The notes: generated by a model from the sequence alone, not told the origin. A stretch of 22,927 nt of DNA from JBEVMS01 sp040508515 (GCA_040508515.1 JBEVMS010000071.1:1-22927), one strand, 5' to 3'. Counted from the stretch's first letter, positions 1 to 12,111 are shown. Numbers and translations are program-made.

Positions 1-1176
1 GATCGCGAAGGCCGTTCGCCGATCGAATTGCTGGACGAAGTGGAATCGGTGCTGGGCATTTCCTGCGCGCCGCTGACCTGGCCGATCGGCATGGGCAAGC
101 GCTTGAAGGGCGTGTATCACCTGGTGCTGGACGAAGTGCACGTGTTCGAGCAAGGCAAGAATTTCACCCGCCAGGACTCGACCATCTTCAAGGGGCTGGA
201 CGCGCCGGGCTTGCTCGAAGCGATCGGCGAAGAGGCCATGCGCGAACTGCGCGAGGAACTGGAACTGGTGCAAGGCGCCGCGCCCAGCTTCGATATCGAG
301 GAATACCTGGCCGGCAAACAGACGCCGGTGTTCTTCGGCTCGGCGGTCAACAATTTCGGGGTGCAGTTACTGCTGGACTTCTTCGTCGAGCACGCGCCCA
401 GCCCGCGCGCGCGCGGCACGCTGAGTCGGGAAGTGCAGCCCGAGGAAGAAAAGCTCACCGGTTTCGTTTTCAAGATCCAGGCCAATATGGACCCGGCGCA
501 CCGCGACCGCGTGGCTTTCATGCGCGTCTGCTCGGGCACTTACAGCGCCGGCATGAAGATGCTGCAGACCCGCACCAACAAGGAGGTGCGCATCGCCAAC
601 GCGCTGACCTTCATGGCCTCGGACCGCGAGATCGTCGAGACCGCTTATCCAGGCGATGTGATCGGCCTGCACAACCACGGCACCATCGGCATCGGCGACA
701 CCTTTACCGAGGGCGAGCCGATCAGCTTCACCGGCATCCCCAACTTCGCGCCGGAGCTGTTCCGCCGCGCGCGCCTGCGCGATCCGATGAAGATGAAGGC
801 GTTGCAGAAAGGTCTAGCGCAGCTGTCTGAAGAAGGCGCCACCCAGTTCTTCCGCCCGCTGATGTCCAACGACTTGATCCTCGGCGCGGTTGGCGTGCTG
901 CAGTTCGACGTGGTCGCCTATCGGCTGAAGGACGAGTACGGCGTGGATGCCAGCTTCGAGCCGGTCAGCGTGTCGACCGCGCGCTGGATTCATTGCGACG
1001 ATCCGAAAAAGCTGGAGGAATTTCGCGAGAAGAACGCGATGAACCTGGCCCTGGATGCCGCCGGCGAACTGGTCTACATCGCGCCCACGCGGGTCAATCT
1101 GCAATTGGCGCAGGAGCGCTCCCCGGCGGTACGCTTCGCCGCCACGCGCGAGCACGCCACGTCGGTCGATCTGTGA
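1..1176 (+). CDS. prfC: Peptide chain release factor 3 (RF3), 5' end missing
   Basis: The reading frame is open from the first base, so the gene begins upstream of the window; the 391 residues present are the C-terminal three quarters of a protein that is about 530 aa in E. coli. RF3 is a cytoplasmic translational GTPase that removes RF1/RF2 from the ribosome after peptide release. Characteristic RF3 stretches are readable: LLDEVESVLGI, APLTWPIGMGK, GVYHLVLDE, FVFKIQANMDPAHRDRVAFM (domain II entry), GLHNHGTIGIGDTF, IPNFAPELFRR, LSEEGATQFFRP and GAVGVLQFDVV. The P-loop and switch regions of the G domain lie outside the window. The gene ends at TGA 1174-1176 with VNLQLAQERSP near the C-terminus, as in the family. 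Family assignment is by recalled similarity to E. coli RF3 and is very secure. Confidence 0.97.
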   Translation, partial: DREGRSPIELLDEVESVLGISCAPLTWPIGMGKRLKGVYHLVLDEVHVFEQGKNFTRQDSTIFKGLDAPGLLEAIGEEAMRELREELELVQGAAPSFDIEEYLAGKQTPVFFGSAVNNFGVQLLLDFFVEHAPSPRARGTLSREVQPEEEKLTGFVFKIQANMDPAHRDRVAFMRVCSGTYSAGMKMLQTRTNKEVRIANALTFMASDREIVETAYPGDVIGLHNHGTIGIGDTFTEGEPISFTGIPNFAPELFRRARLRDPMKMKALQKGLAQLSEEGATQFFRPLMSNDLILGAVGVLQFDVVAYRLKDEYGVDASFEPVSVSTARWIHCDDPKKLEEFREKNAMNLALDAAGELVYIAPTRVNLQLAQERSPAVRFAATREHATSVDL

Positions 1177-1281
1177 TGCGCTCGCGCGGTTGAGATCGTT
1201 CGGTCGGGGCGCGGCGGTCGTGCCATCGCAGCGTCGACCCGACTAGCACCGCCCGCTTGTGCCATTCACGGAGTGAGCGAT

Positions 1282-2190
1282 ATGCAAGACGCACCAGAAC
1301 TGCCGAAGCCGCTTGCCAACCCGCCCGCACTGCCCCGCTGGCAGCGTTGGCTGGTGGTCTCGCCGCTGGCGCGGATCGTGTTTTTCGTGGCCATGCTGAC
1401 GGCTTTCACTTATGCCTATGGCGCGCTGTTGCATATCGTCGGCTGGAACAGTAAGGGCGCGGCGCCGCTGGCGCGTGCGCTGGTCGAGCTGGGCTACCGC
1501 GCGCTGCCGGCGTTGCTTGCCTACGTGTTGGTGGTCAGGCTGATCGAACGACGCCGGCTCACCGAGCTCGCGCCCGGTCAGCTGCTGCCTTATCTGCTGG
1601 CCGGTCTCGTCGGTGGCGCGTTGTTATTCAGTGCGGTGTTCGGTCTGCTGTGGCTGCTTGGTAGTTATCAGATCATCGGCAGCCATCCGCAGGCGGACTG
1701 GTTGCCGGCACTCGTGGCGGTGGGGCTGGGCGCGGGTATCGGTGAGGAAATCATCTGCCGTGGCGTGCTGTTCCGCATCGTCGAGGAAGGCCTCGGCACG
1801 TGGTGGGCGCTGGCGATCTCGGCGTTGCTCTTCGGCGCGCCGCATGCCTTCAATCCGGGCGCCACGCTGTGGAGCTCGGCGGCCATCGCGATCGAAGCGG
1901 GCGTGATGTTTGGCCTGCTGTTTCATCTAACCCGGTCGCTGTGGCCATGTATCGGCCTCCATGCTGCCTGGAACTTCACTCAGGGCACCGTTTACGGTAT
2001 CCCGGTGTCGGGCACGCATGCCGATGGCTGGCTGGTGACCACACGGCACGGACCGGACTGGCTCAGCGGGGGCAGCTTCGGCGCGGAGGCTTCGGTGATC
2101 GCCGTGCTCACCTGCAGCGTTGTCTCGGTCGTGCTGATCGTCATCGCGCGGCGTCGCGGCTCGATCGTACCGTTTCGTCGCCGGCACTGA
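1282..2190 (+). CDS. CPBP-family intramembrane metalloprotease (CAAX protease-like)
   Basis: About 302 residues with several hydrophobic segments (roughly 27-50, 70-87, 98-127, 142-156, 172-190, 203-221, 266-288), so an inner-membrane protein. The family signature is present: E155-E156-x3-R160 in GEEIICRGVLF, H188 in APHAFN, and H227 plus N231 in HAAWN. These are the metal-binding and catalytic residues of CPBP/Abi (type II CAAX prenyl endopeptidase-like) proteins. Bacterial members have varied and often unknown substrates. Start choice: an in-frame GTG lies at 1273, but the GGAG at 1270-1273 overlaps it and sits 8 nt before ATG 1282, so 1282 is preferred. It lies 105 bp after prfC, in the same direction; that gap shows nothing clear. 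No functional partner is evident nearby. Confidence 0.88.
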   Translation: MQDAPELPKPLANPPALPRWQRWLVVSPLARIVFFVAMLTAFTYAYGALLHIVGWNSKGAAPLARALVELGYRALPALLAYVLVVRLIERRRLTELAPGQLLPYLLAGLVGGALLFSAVFGLLWLLGSYQIIGSHPQADWLPALVAVGLGAGIGEEIICRGVLFRIVEEGLGTWWALAISALLFGAPHAFNPGATLWSSAAIAIEAGVMFGLLFHLTRSLWPCIGLHAAWNFTQGTVYGIPVSGTHADGWLVTTRHGPDWLSGGSFGAEASVIAVLTCSVVSVVLIVIARRRGSIVPFRRRH

Positions 2191-2325
2191 GCCGCGCTCA
2201 GCGATCCAGCGCGCTCGTCGCCCTGTCGCGCCGCGCCGAGATCCCCCTGCACGCCATGTGATTCATCGCACAAACGCTTGCGGCGCCGCGACGCCTGAGG
2301 GGCGCGGCGCGTGATCGGGGCCGCT

Positions 2326-2350
2326 ATCGCCGGCACGCCGACGGCGATAC
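2326..2350. repeat. Perfect 8-bp inverted repeat upstream of the hybrid kinase
   Basis: TATCGCCG (2326-2333) and CGGCGATA (2343-2350) form an 8-bp inverted repeat with a 9-nt spacer in the 211-bp gap before the kinase gene, 51 bp ahead of its ATG. No T-tract follows, so it is not a standard intrinsic terminator. It could be an operator or a leader hairpin of the signalling operon. The rest of this gap is GC-rich and shows no convincing promoter. Confidence 0.35.
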
Positions 2351-2401
2351 TCTGCGCAACGCCGCCACCGGCAAAGCCACCACCGCCCAGACGGAATCTG
2401 C

Positions 2402-6052
<3,651 letters not shown>

Positions 6053-6058
6053 GAGCCT

Positions 6059-6904
6059 ATGGACACCGACCTGGAAGACATCGAGCTGGACCTGTTCGTG
6101 CGCACCTTGCAACTGCGCCATGGCTACGATTTCAGCCAGTACGCGCCGGCGTCGTTGAAGCGTCGCGTGCGGCAACTGGCGCGCAACCTGGCGGACGGCA
6201 CGATCAGCGCGTTGATCCCTCGCCTGCTGCACCAGCCGGAGCTGTTGGCACCGGTGCTGGAAGGCTTGTCAGTGCCGGTGTCGGAGATGTTTCGCGATCC
6301 GCCGGTATTCGCCGCGCTGCGTGAGCACGTGCTGCCGCTGCTGGCTTCGTACCCGCAGATCAACATCTGGCAGGCCGGTTGCGCGCATGGCCAAGAGGTC
6401 TACTCGCTGGCAATCCTTCTCGAAGAAGCCGGCTTGTACGAACGCACGCACATCTACGCCACCGACTTCAACGAAGCGGCGCTGACGCTGGCGCAGGAAG
6501 GCATCTATTCGGCCAAGGAAGCACAGCTTTGGTCGCGCAACTACCACGCGGCCGGCGGCAAACATTCGCTGGCCGACTACTACAGCGCGCGCTACGACTT
6601 GCTCAAGCTGGACCAGCGCCTGCGCCGCCACGTCACCTTCGCCAACCATAATCTGGTGGCCGACGAGGTGTTCTGCGAGGCGCATCTGGTGCTCTGTCGC
6701 AATGTGCTGATCTATTTTTCCAACCCGCTGCAAAACCGCACGCTGGCGCTGTTTCGCGACAGCTTGGTGCGCGGTGGATTTCTTTGCCTGGGCACGCGTG
6801 AGAGCCTGGATTTTGCGCCGGCGGCAGCCGAGTTCGAACCGGTGGACGCCGGCCTGCGCATCTATCGGCTACCCGCCGGTGCCTCCCGAACCGCACGCCC
6901 GTGA
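6059..6904 (+). CDS. CheR-type protein-glutamate O-methyltransferase
   Basis: A 281-aa protein with the full CheR layout: an N-terminal helical domain (FVRTLQLRHGYDFSQYAPAS) and a SAM-binding domain with WQAGCAHGQEVYSLA (family usual: AGCSTGEEPYS), IYATDFNEAAL, and the late motif LCRNVLIYFSNPLQ followed by GGFLCLGTRESL. CheR methylates glutamates in long helical coiled coils of chemoreceptors. The usual GE-E of the SAM motif is G-Q-E here, a mild variation. The start lies 6 bp after the kinase stop; AGGAG (6051-6055) overlaps that stop codon, with a short 3-nt spacing, so translation is probably coupled. No chemoreceptor is present, so the substrate may be the kinase itself or something elsewhere. 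I leave the symbol empty because this is an alternative, non-flagellar context. Confidence 0.94.
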   Translation: MDTDLEDIELDLFVRTLQLRHGYDFSQYAPASLKRRVRQLARNLADGTISALIPRLLHQPELLAPVLEGLSVPVSEMFRDPPVFAALREHVLPLLASYPQINIWQAGCAHGQEVYSLAILLEEAGLYERTHIYATDFNEAALTLAQEGIYSAKEAQLWSRNYHAAGGKHSLADYYSARYDLLKLDQRLRRHVTFANHNLVADEVFCEAHLVLCRNVLIYFSNPLQNRTLALFRDSLVRGGFLCLGTRESLDFAPAAAEFEPVDAGLRIYRLPAGASRTARP

Positions 6905-7479
6905 CCCGTCCCATCCCTCCACGAGCGATCGCGATAGGCTGTTCTGCCGGTGGCCTCAGGGCGCTGGAAACCCTGCTCGCCGGGCTTGATCCAGGTTTGA
7001 CGCAAACGCTGCTCGTGTGCTGCCATACCGGCTCCAGCGACGTCGATCTGTTGTGTGAACTCCTGCGCGGCCACAGCCGCCTGCCGGTCATCGAGGCCGC
7101 CGAGCGCGCACCGCTGCGCGACGGCATCGTGCAAGTGGCGCCTAGCGGCTATCATTTGCTGGTGGAAGCGGACCGGCACTTCGCGCTGTCGGTCGATGCC
7201 CGCGTGAGTTTTGCGCGACCGGCAATCGACGTGTTGTTCAACACCGCCGCCGATGCCTATCGACAGCAATTGATCGCGGTGGTGCTGACCGGCGCCAACC
7301 ACGATGGCGCCGACGGTCTGAGCAACGTGCGCCGCCGCGGCGGCGTGGCGATCGTTCAGTTACCTGCCGACGCCGAAGTCGCCACCATGCCACAAGCCGC
7401 CTTGGACAAGGCCGGCGCCGATTATTGCGTACCGCTGGATGCCATCGCGCCCCTGCTCAATCGCTTATGCCTGTCATGA
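6901..7479 (+). CDS. Stand-alone CheB-type protein-glutamate methylesterase/deamidase domain
   Basis: A 192-aa protein that matches only the catalytic domain of CheB. The triad is visible as S15 (AIGCSAGGL), H42 (LVCCHTG) and D135 (LTGANHDGADG). VAPSGYHLLVE and FARPAIDVLFNTAA are also typical of the family. CheB removes methyl groups placed by CheR. The N-terminal receiver domain found in chemotaxis CheB is absent, so activity cannot be switched by direct phosphorylation of this polypeptide; one of the operon's other receivers may act in trans. The start is a GTG at 6901 that overlaps the cheR stop (GTGA), a layout typical of coupled translation, and no Shine-Dalgarno sequence is seen. Its end overlaps the next gene in the same way. 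Confidence 0.93.
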   Translation: MTRPIPPRAIAIGCSAGGLRALETLLAGLDPGLTQTLLVCCHTGSSDVDLLCELLRGHSRLPVIEAAERAPLRDGIVQVAPSGYHLLVEADRHFALSVDARVSFARPAIDVLFNTAADAYRQQLIAVVLTGANHDGADGLSNVRRRGGVAIVQLPADAEVATMPQAALDKAGADYCVPLDAIAPLLNRLCLS

Positions 7480-8495
7480 ATTCGATCCAACCTAAAATTC
7501 TCATCGTCGACGACATGCCAGCCAATCTGGTCGCCATGCGCCGGTTGTTATCAGGCAGCGGCGCGCAATTGCTGGAGGCGTCCAGCGGCAACGAAGCGCT
7601 GGCGCTGTGCCTGGATCACCACTTCGCGCTGATCCTGCTGGACGTCAACATGCCCGACATGGACGGCTTCGAGGTTGCCGCGCTGCTCGGCGAAGCCGAG
7701 CAGTTGCGCGAGACACCGATCATCTTCGTCACCGCCGCCTATGCCGACGATCTGAACCGTCTCAAGGGCTACCGTTTCGGTGCCGTGGACTACATCGCCA
7801 AGCCGATCAACGACGTGATCCTGCAATCGAAAGTGCGCATCTTTCTGGAGCTTTACAGCGCACGCGCGCACTTGCAGATCGCGCTGGACGAGTTGTCGTT
7901 GCGCAACGATCAACTGACTTTGGAAATCGCCGAGCGCCAGCGCATCGAAGCGCAAGTGCGCCATCAGGCCACCCACGACATGCTGACCGGCCTGCCTAAT
8001 CGCACGCTGTTCCACGAGCGCCTGCAGGCGGCCATCACGGGTGCGCCACAACATGGCACACCGTTCGCGCTTGCCTATGTGGATATCGATGGCTTCAAGG
8101 CGGTCAACGACACGCACGGACATCCGATCGGCGACTTGCTGCTGCAACACATCGCCGGGCGTCTGCGCATGGCTCTGCGGCCCGCCGACACCGTGGCGCG
8201 CCTCGGTGGCGATGAGTTTGCGCTGATCGTCGAAAACACTGCCGACCGCGACGCCTTGCATCTGCGCTGTCAGCAGTTGGTCGATGAACTGGCCCAGCCC
8301 TATGCTTTGCAATGGGGAGCACACTCTCTCACCGTCAGCGTCAGTGCCAGCGTCGGCGTCGCGCTGTGGCCCACTGCGCATGGCGGCGACAACGACGATG
8401 AAGCCTTGATCCACCGCGCCGACAACGCGCTTTATCAAGCCAAGCGCGCCGGTAAAAACCGCTGCGTGATGGCCGCAGCGCCGATCACCGCCTGA
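7476..8495 (+). CDS. Response regulator diguanylate cyclase (REC-GGDEF)
   Basis: A 339-aa protein. A receiver domain covers about 5-125 with D12/D13, phospho-acceptor D56 (LLDVNMPDMDG) and K109 (YIAKPIN). A helical linker runs to about 165 and is followed by a GGDEF domain with THDMLTGLPNRTLF, an intact active site at 244-248, and an intact I-site, R235-P-A-D238, five residues before it. It should make c-di-GMP from two GTP when phosphorylated and be product-inhibited. ATG 7476 is chosen because it overlaps the cheB stop (ATGA). An in-frame ATG at 7467 and a longer extension to 7425 are possible but less likely. It is the last gene of the operon, followed by a terminator, and is the most likely output of the upstream kinase. 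Confidence 0.95.
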   Translation: MNSIQPKILIVDDMPANLVAMRRLLSGSGAQLLEASSGNEALALCLDHHFALILLDVNMPDMDGFEVAALLGEAEQLRETPIIFVTAAYADDLNRLKGYRFGAVDYIAKPINDVILQSKVRIFLELYSARAHLQIALDELSLRNDQLTLEIAERQRIEAQVRHQATHDMLTGLPNRTLFHERLQAAITGAPQHGTPFALAYVDIDGFKAVNDTHGHPIGDLLLQHIAGRLRMALRPADTVARLGGDEFALIVENTADRDALHLRCQQLVDELAQPYALQWGAHSLTVSVSASVGVALWPTAHGGDNDDEALIHRADNALYQAKRAGKNRCVMAAAPITA

Positions 8496-8537
8496 GGTTT
8501 TTCAGACCGCGCACGCTGTTTCCAACGCAACCCGCAG

Positions 8538-8565
8538 AACAAAGCCCCGCACGCGGGACTTTGTT
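8538..8565. terminator. Bidirectional intrinsic terminator between the signalling operon and fadE
   Basis: AACAAAGCCCCGC (8538-8550) pairs with GCGGGACTTTGTT (8553-8565) across a 2-nt AC spacer, with one C/A mismatch. The stem has a GC-rich core and A/T-rich ends, so both strands read a T-rich 3' arm. It lies between two convergent genes ending at 8495 and 8590, where a shared terminator is expected. Confidence 0.8.
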
Positions 8566-8589
8566 GCGACCGGTGGCGCATCGATACGA

Positions 8590-11061
8590 TCAGGCCGCGT
8601 TGGCAACCGACGGCTTGGACTGATCCCGATGCACCGCCGAGGCCAACTGCGAGGACTCGAAATCATCCACCGCGATGAACTCGGCCACGCCCTCGCGCAC
8701 CCGCTTGAGCAACTCGAACTCGGCCGCGCTGATCACCCCGCCCTGCTGCGCCTCGGCCAGTTGTCCCAGATAATCGTGTGACTTGAACTGACCACCCTTG
8801 TAAGCCTTGGCGAATTTGCGCTCCACCGGCTCGGCGGCGATCACGTCGGGGAGCAGTGCGTTCATCTGACCGACCGTGTTGTGCGCGGTGGGCGTGAGGT
8901 AGCACCACTCCAGCAGACGATCGCGCGCCTCACTCGGGGTGGTGATCAGCGCCGCAACGCGTCGGCCCAGACGATCCGACGGCGGCACCTCGCGACGTCC
9001 GAGCGGAAACACCAGCACGCGCAACAACCAGCCCACCGGCCGCAGCGGGAAGTTGCGGATCGCGCCGTCCAAGGCATTCTGGATCTTCCACATGCACTCG
9101 TGGAAACCCCAGGCCAGCAGCGGGCGGTCAGCTTCGGGGCGGTCGGTGTCTTCGTAGCGTTTGAGCATCGCGCTGGCGATGTACAAATAACTCAGCACAT
9201 CGCCTAGACGCGCGGAGAGTTTTTCCTTGAACTTCAACTTGCCGCCCAACACGCCCATGAACACGTCGGCGCACAAGGCCAGCGCCGCCGAATAACGGTT
9301 GAGCTTGCGGTAGTAGCGCCGGGTGTAGGCGTCACCGGCGCTCTCGCCGATGCGCGAACCGGTGAGGCCCAGCACGAAACTGCGCACCGCGTTGGAAAGG
9401 CCAAAGCCGATGTGCCCGAACAGCACACGGTCGAAGGTGCGCAGGCGCTCGCCTTCATCTTCGATCGCCAACGCCTGCATCTCCTTGAGTACATACGGAT
9501 GGCAACGAATCGCGCCCTGGCCGAAGATCATCAGGCTGCGCGTCATGATGTTGGCGCCCTCCACCGTGATCGCGATCGGCACGCTCTGCCAACCGCGTCC
9601 GGCGAAGTTTTTCGGACCCAATTGCACCGCCTTGCCACCCAGCACATCCATGCTGTCGGCGGCGATCTGCCGCGCCCATTCGGTGGCGTGATACTTGGCA
9701 ATCGCCGAGGGCACCGCGGGCTTCTCACCGCGATCGACCGCCGCGGCGGTGGCACGCGAGAGCGCCGCGGTGGCGTAGGTCAGCCCGCCGATGCGCGCCA
9801 GCGCCTCCTCCACGCCTTCGAACCGCGCGATCGCCAGACCGAACTGCTTGCGCATGCGCGCGTAGCTGCCGCTGCCGGCGAGCGCGGCGCGCATCGCGCC
9901 GGTGGCGTTGGAGGGGAGCGAAATCGCGCGCCCCACCGACAGGCATTCAACCAACATGCGCCAGCCCTGCCCGGCCATGTGCGGCCCGCCGATCATCGTG
10001 CTCAGCGGCACGAACACATCCTTGCCGCGCACCGGACCGTTCTGGAACGGAATATTCATAGGGAAGTGACGCCGGCCCACCTCCAGCCCCGGCGTGCTTC
10101 GCGGCAACAAGGCCAGGCTGATGCCGAGGTCTTCCTTTTCGCCCAGCAGATGCTCCGGGTCGTACATCCGAAACGCCAGGCCGATCACCGTGGCCACCGG
10201 CGCCAGCGTGATGTAGCGCTTGTCGAAGGTGAGCTTGAGCCCCAGCACCTCCGTGCCGTCGACCAACTGCTTGCAGACGATGCCCACGTCAGGGATCGAG
10301 GTGGCATCGGAGCCCGCGTAGGGGCCAGTCAGCGCGAAGCAGGGAATCTCCTCACCGATCGCCAGCCTGGGCAGGTAGTAGTTTTTTTGTTCCTCGCTGC
10401 CGTAGTGAAGGAGCAGCTCGGCCGGCCCCAACGAATTGGGCACCGCCACGGTGGAGGCCAGCGTGGCGGACATGGTGGAAATCTTCTGCAATACCGCCGA
10501 ATGCGCCAGCGCGGAGAACTCCAGCCCGCCGTATTTCTTCGGGATGATCATGCCGAAGAATTTGTGCTTCTTGATGAAGCTCCACACCTCCGGCGGCAAA
10601 TCGGCCAGCTCGTGGGTGATCTGCCAGTCGTCGACCAGCTTGCCCAATTCTTCCACCGGGCCATCGAGAAAACGCTGCTCTTCCACGCTCAGCAGCGGTC
10701 GCGGCTGCGCCAGCAGTTGCGACCATTCCGGCTTGCCGGAAAACAACTCGCCCTCGAAACCGACCGTGCCGGCCTCCAACGCGGTTTGCTCGGTCGCCGA
10801 CAACTTCGGCGTCACTTTGGCGAAAATTTTCAGCAGCGGCGCGCTGATCTGCTGGCGACGCACGTCCACCATCAGCAGCGGCACCGCGATGGCCAGTTCG
10901 ACAATCAGCAACAGCAGCATGGTCCAGAACGCACCGGTCAGCAGGCCGACCACCAGCGTCGTCGCAACTGTAACGATGGCCCAGGTGCGCAAACTGCTGC
11001 GGTGGTAGGCGCAGGCACCGGAAGCGATCACCGCCGCCAGCAGGGTTAGGATCACGTCCAT
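8590..11061 (-). CDS. fadE: Acyl-CoA dehydrogenase, long FadE type
   Basis: An 823-aa protein close in length and text to E. coli FadE (814 aa), which carries out the first oxidation step of fatty-acid beta-oxidation (acyl-CoA to trans-2-enoyl-CoA, FAD-dependent). Residues 1-70 contain about three hydrophobic segments, which should anchor it at the inner membrane. Recognised stretches include FLDGPVEE, ITHELADLPPEVW, GMIIPKKYGGLEFSA, VPNSLGPAELLLHYG, IPCFALTGPYAGSDA, FNKRYITLAPVATVIG in slightly varied form, MAGQGWRMLVECLSVGRAI, and ITVEGANIMTRS. In that last motif E501 is the expected catalytic base. FGQGAIRCHPYV follows. The ATG at 11061-11059 starts 34 bp after the hydrolase stop, so the two are probably co-transcribed. 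The divergent TetR gene is the obvious candidate regulator. Confidence 0.96.
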   Translation of the reverse strand: MDVILTLLAAVIASGACAYHRSSLRTWAIVTVATTLVVGLLTGAFWTMLLLLIVELAIAVPLLMVDVRRQQISAPLLKIFAKVTPKLSATEQTALEAGTVGFEGELFSGKPEWSQLLAQPRPLLSVEEQRFLDGPVEELGKLVDDWQITHELADLPPEVWSFIKKHKFFGMIIPKKYGGLEFSALAHSAVLQKISTMSATLASTVAVPNSLGPAELLLHYGSEEQKNYYLPRLAIGEEIPCFALTGPYAGSDATSIPDVGIVCKQLVDGTEVLGLKLTFDKRYITLAPVATVIGLAFRMYDPEHLLGEKEDLGISLALLPRSTPGLEVGRRHFPMNIPFQNGPVRGKDVFVPLSTMIGGPHMAGQGWRMLVECLSVGRAISLPSNATGAMRAALAGSGSYARMRKQFGLAIARFEGVEEALARIGGLTYATAALSRATAAAVDRGEKPAVPSAIAKYHATEWARQIAADSMDVLGGKAVQLGPKNFAGRGWQSVPIAITVEGANIMTRSLMIFGQGAIRCHPYVLKEMQALAIEDEGERLRTFDRVLFGHIGFGLSNAVRSFVLGLTGSRIGESAGDAYTRRYYRKLNRYSAALALCADVFMGVLGGKLKFKEKLSARLGDVLSYLYIASAMLKRYEDTDRPEADRPLLAWGFHECMWKIQNALDGAIRNFPLRPVGWLLRVLVFPLGRREVPPSDRLGRRVAALITTPSEARDRLLEWCYLTPTAHNTVGQMNALLPDVIAAEPVERKFAKAYKGGQFKSHDYLGQLAEAQQGGVISAAEFELLKRVREGVAEFIAVDDFESSQLASAVHRDQSKPSVANAA

Positions 11062-11095
11062 GGCTCAATACCTCGATGACGTCGGATGACGGTGT

Positions 11096-11992
11096 TCATG
11101 ATCGCGCCGCGTCCACGCCGAGCGAACGCTCGCTCGATGCCAGACGTTCGGCAAAATGTGCCACCGCGCCGGTAAAGGCCTCGTTGGCGTCGCCAGCCAG
11201 CATGTGGCTGGCTTCGGGCAGTTCAATGTGTTCGGCATGCGGCACCAGTTGAAGAAACTCCCGTACGGTGTCGCGCGATACCACGTCGCTGCGACCGCCC
11301 GAAAGCAACAGAACCGGTACCTCGATCCGCGCCGCTGCGGCCAGCAGGCGCGGCTGGTAGCGCTCACTCTCGTCCAGCAAGCCAGTCAGCAGTGCCGGGT
11401 CCCAATGCCAGCGCAGGCGGCCATCGGCGCCTTCACGCAGCAACGGGCGCAGTTGCTGTTCGCTTTTGCGCTCGCGTTGTGACGGCAGGTAGGCCGCAAT
11501 CTGTTCGGCGGCTTGGGCGTAATCCGTGAAACCGTCCGGGTGCGCCTGCATGAAACTCAGGATGCGTTCGACACCGGCGGTTTCCCAGCGTGGCGTGATG
11601 TCCACCAGCACCAGCGCGCGAAACGGCGCCGGCCGCAGCTCGGCCGCGGCGACCAGCCCCAGCAGCCCGCCCATCGAGGCGCCCACCAAGATCGGCGGGG
11701 TCGCTTGTGCCCGCGCCAGTTGGGCTAGATCGTCGACGAACTGATCCATGTGGTAATCGCCACCGGGCAGGCGCGCACTCTCGCCATGCCCGCGTGCGTC
11801 GAAACTGACGCAGTGATAGCCCGCCTGGGCCAACTGCCTGGCGCTGCCGGCCCACGCCTGCCGGGTTTGCCCAAAGCCGTGCGCAAACAGCAGTCCAGGC
11901 CGGCCGACCTCGCCGTGCGTTTCCAGCGCCAGCGACAAGCCATCGGCAAGAGGGAAACTGGCCACTGTCTGCAAGGGAAAATGAACTACCAT
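11096..11992 (-). CDS. Alpha/beta-fold hydrolase
   Basis: A 298-aa cytoplasmic protein of the alpha/beta hydrolase superfamily, with no signal peptide. The catalytic triad is readable as nucleophile S106 in VGASMGG, D236 in SGGRSDVVS and H263 in EASHMLAG; HGFGQTRQAW at 38-47 supplies the oxyanion-hole region. The substrate is not identifiable from sequence. Its place directly before fadE suggests an acyl ester, acyl-CoA thioester or similar lipid-derived compound. No Shine-Dalgarno sequence precedes ATG 11992; instead a -10-like element ends about 7 nt upstream, so the message may be leaderless. A later GTG (residue 10) is an alternative start that would leave the conserved fold intact. Confidence 0.88.
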   Translation of the reverse strand: MVVHFPLQTVASFPLADGLSLALETHGEVGRPGLLFAHGFGQTRQAWAGSARQLAQAGYHCVSFDARGHGESARLPGGDYHMDQFVDDLAQLARAQATPPILVGASMGGLLGLVAAAELRPAPFRALVLVDITPRWETAGVERILSFMQAHPDGFTDYAQAAEQIAAYLPSQRERKSEQQLRPLLREGADGRLRWHWDPALLTGLLDESERYQPRLLAAAARIEVPVLLLSGGRSDVVSRDTVREFLQLVPHAEHIELPEASHMLAGDANEAFTGAVAHFAERLASSERSLGVDAARS

Positions 11993-12005
11993 ACGTACGA
12001 GTATG
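11990..12005. promoter_or_regulatory. Inverted repeat CATAC-N6-GTATG, candidate TetR-family operator
   Basis: The 16-bp element CATACGTACGAGTATG is an inverted repeat with 5-bp arms. It covers the start codon of the hydrolase gene and its candidate -10 element. A related but imperfect element, CATGCACGTATG, covers the tetR start codon at 12103-12114. Both are preceded on the + strand by CTACCAT overlap (CTACCATACGTACGA and CTACCATGCACGTATGA). Binding by the adjacent TetR protein is inferred from position and symmetry only. Confidence 0.4.
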
Positions 12006-12029
12006 TGGCGACTGACGCGCAGCCGTCAA
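12000..12029 (-). promoter_or_regulatory. Candidate promoter for the hydrolase-fadE operon
   Basis: Read on the minus strand: TTGACG (complement of 12024-12029, 5 of 6 matches to the sigma-70 -35 consensus), an 18-nt spacer, then CATACT (complement of 12000-12005, 4 of 6 to the -10 consensus). Transcription would start close to 11992, the first base of the hydrolase ATG. Confidence 0.45.
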
Positions 12030-12077
12030 GCGCCGTGCGGCTTCGCCACACGCTTATCACCCCTGCCGCAAGGCCGA

Positions 12078-12105
12078 TTGCAATGCCCCACGCTAGGGCT
12101 ACCAT
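12078..12105 (+). promoter_or_regulatory. Weak candidate promoter for the TetR gene
   Basis: TTGCAA (12078-12083) and TACCAT (12100-12105) are 16 nt apart, each matching 4 of 6 sigma-70 consensus positions. A start point near 12112 would coincide with the tetR ATG, which has no Shine-Dalgarno sequence at a usable distance. The match is weak and could be chance. Confidence 0.25.
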
Positions 12106-12111
12106 GCACGT

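Noticed and set aside
814..1155. Open reading frames opposite prfC and long open frames opposite fadE, pckG and the kinase (for example 9412-11049 on the + strand).
   Set aside because: These are antisense shadows caused by high GC at third codon positions; their translations are Arg/Gln/His-rich with no recognisable domain, while the listed genes have strong family matches.
2280..2312. GC-rich self-complementary stretch after the CPBP gene as a terminator.
   Set aside because: The arms do not pair beyond a few bases in any register and no T-tract follows.
7425..7475. Upstream extension of the REC-GGDEF protein to 7425.
   Set aside because: The extra residues are cheB sequence in another frame, and the ATGA overlap at 7476-7479 gives a start directly before the receiver domain.
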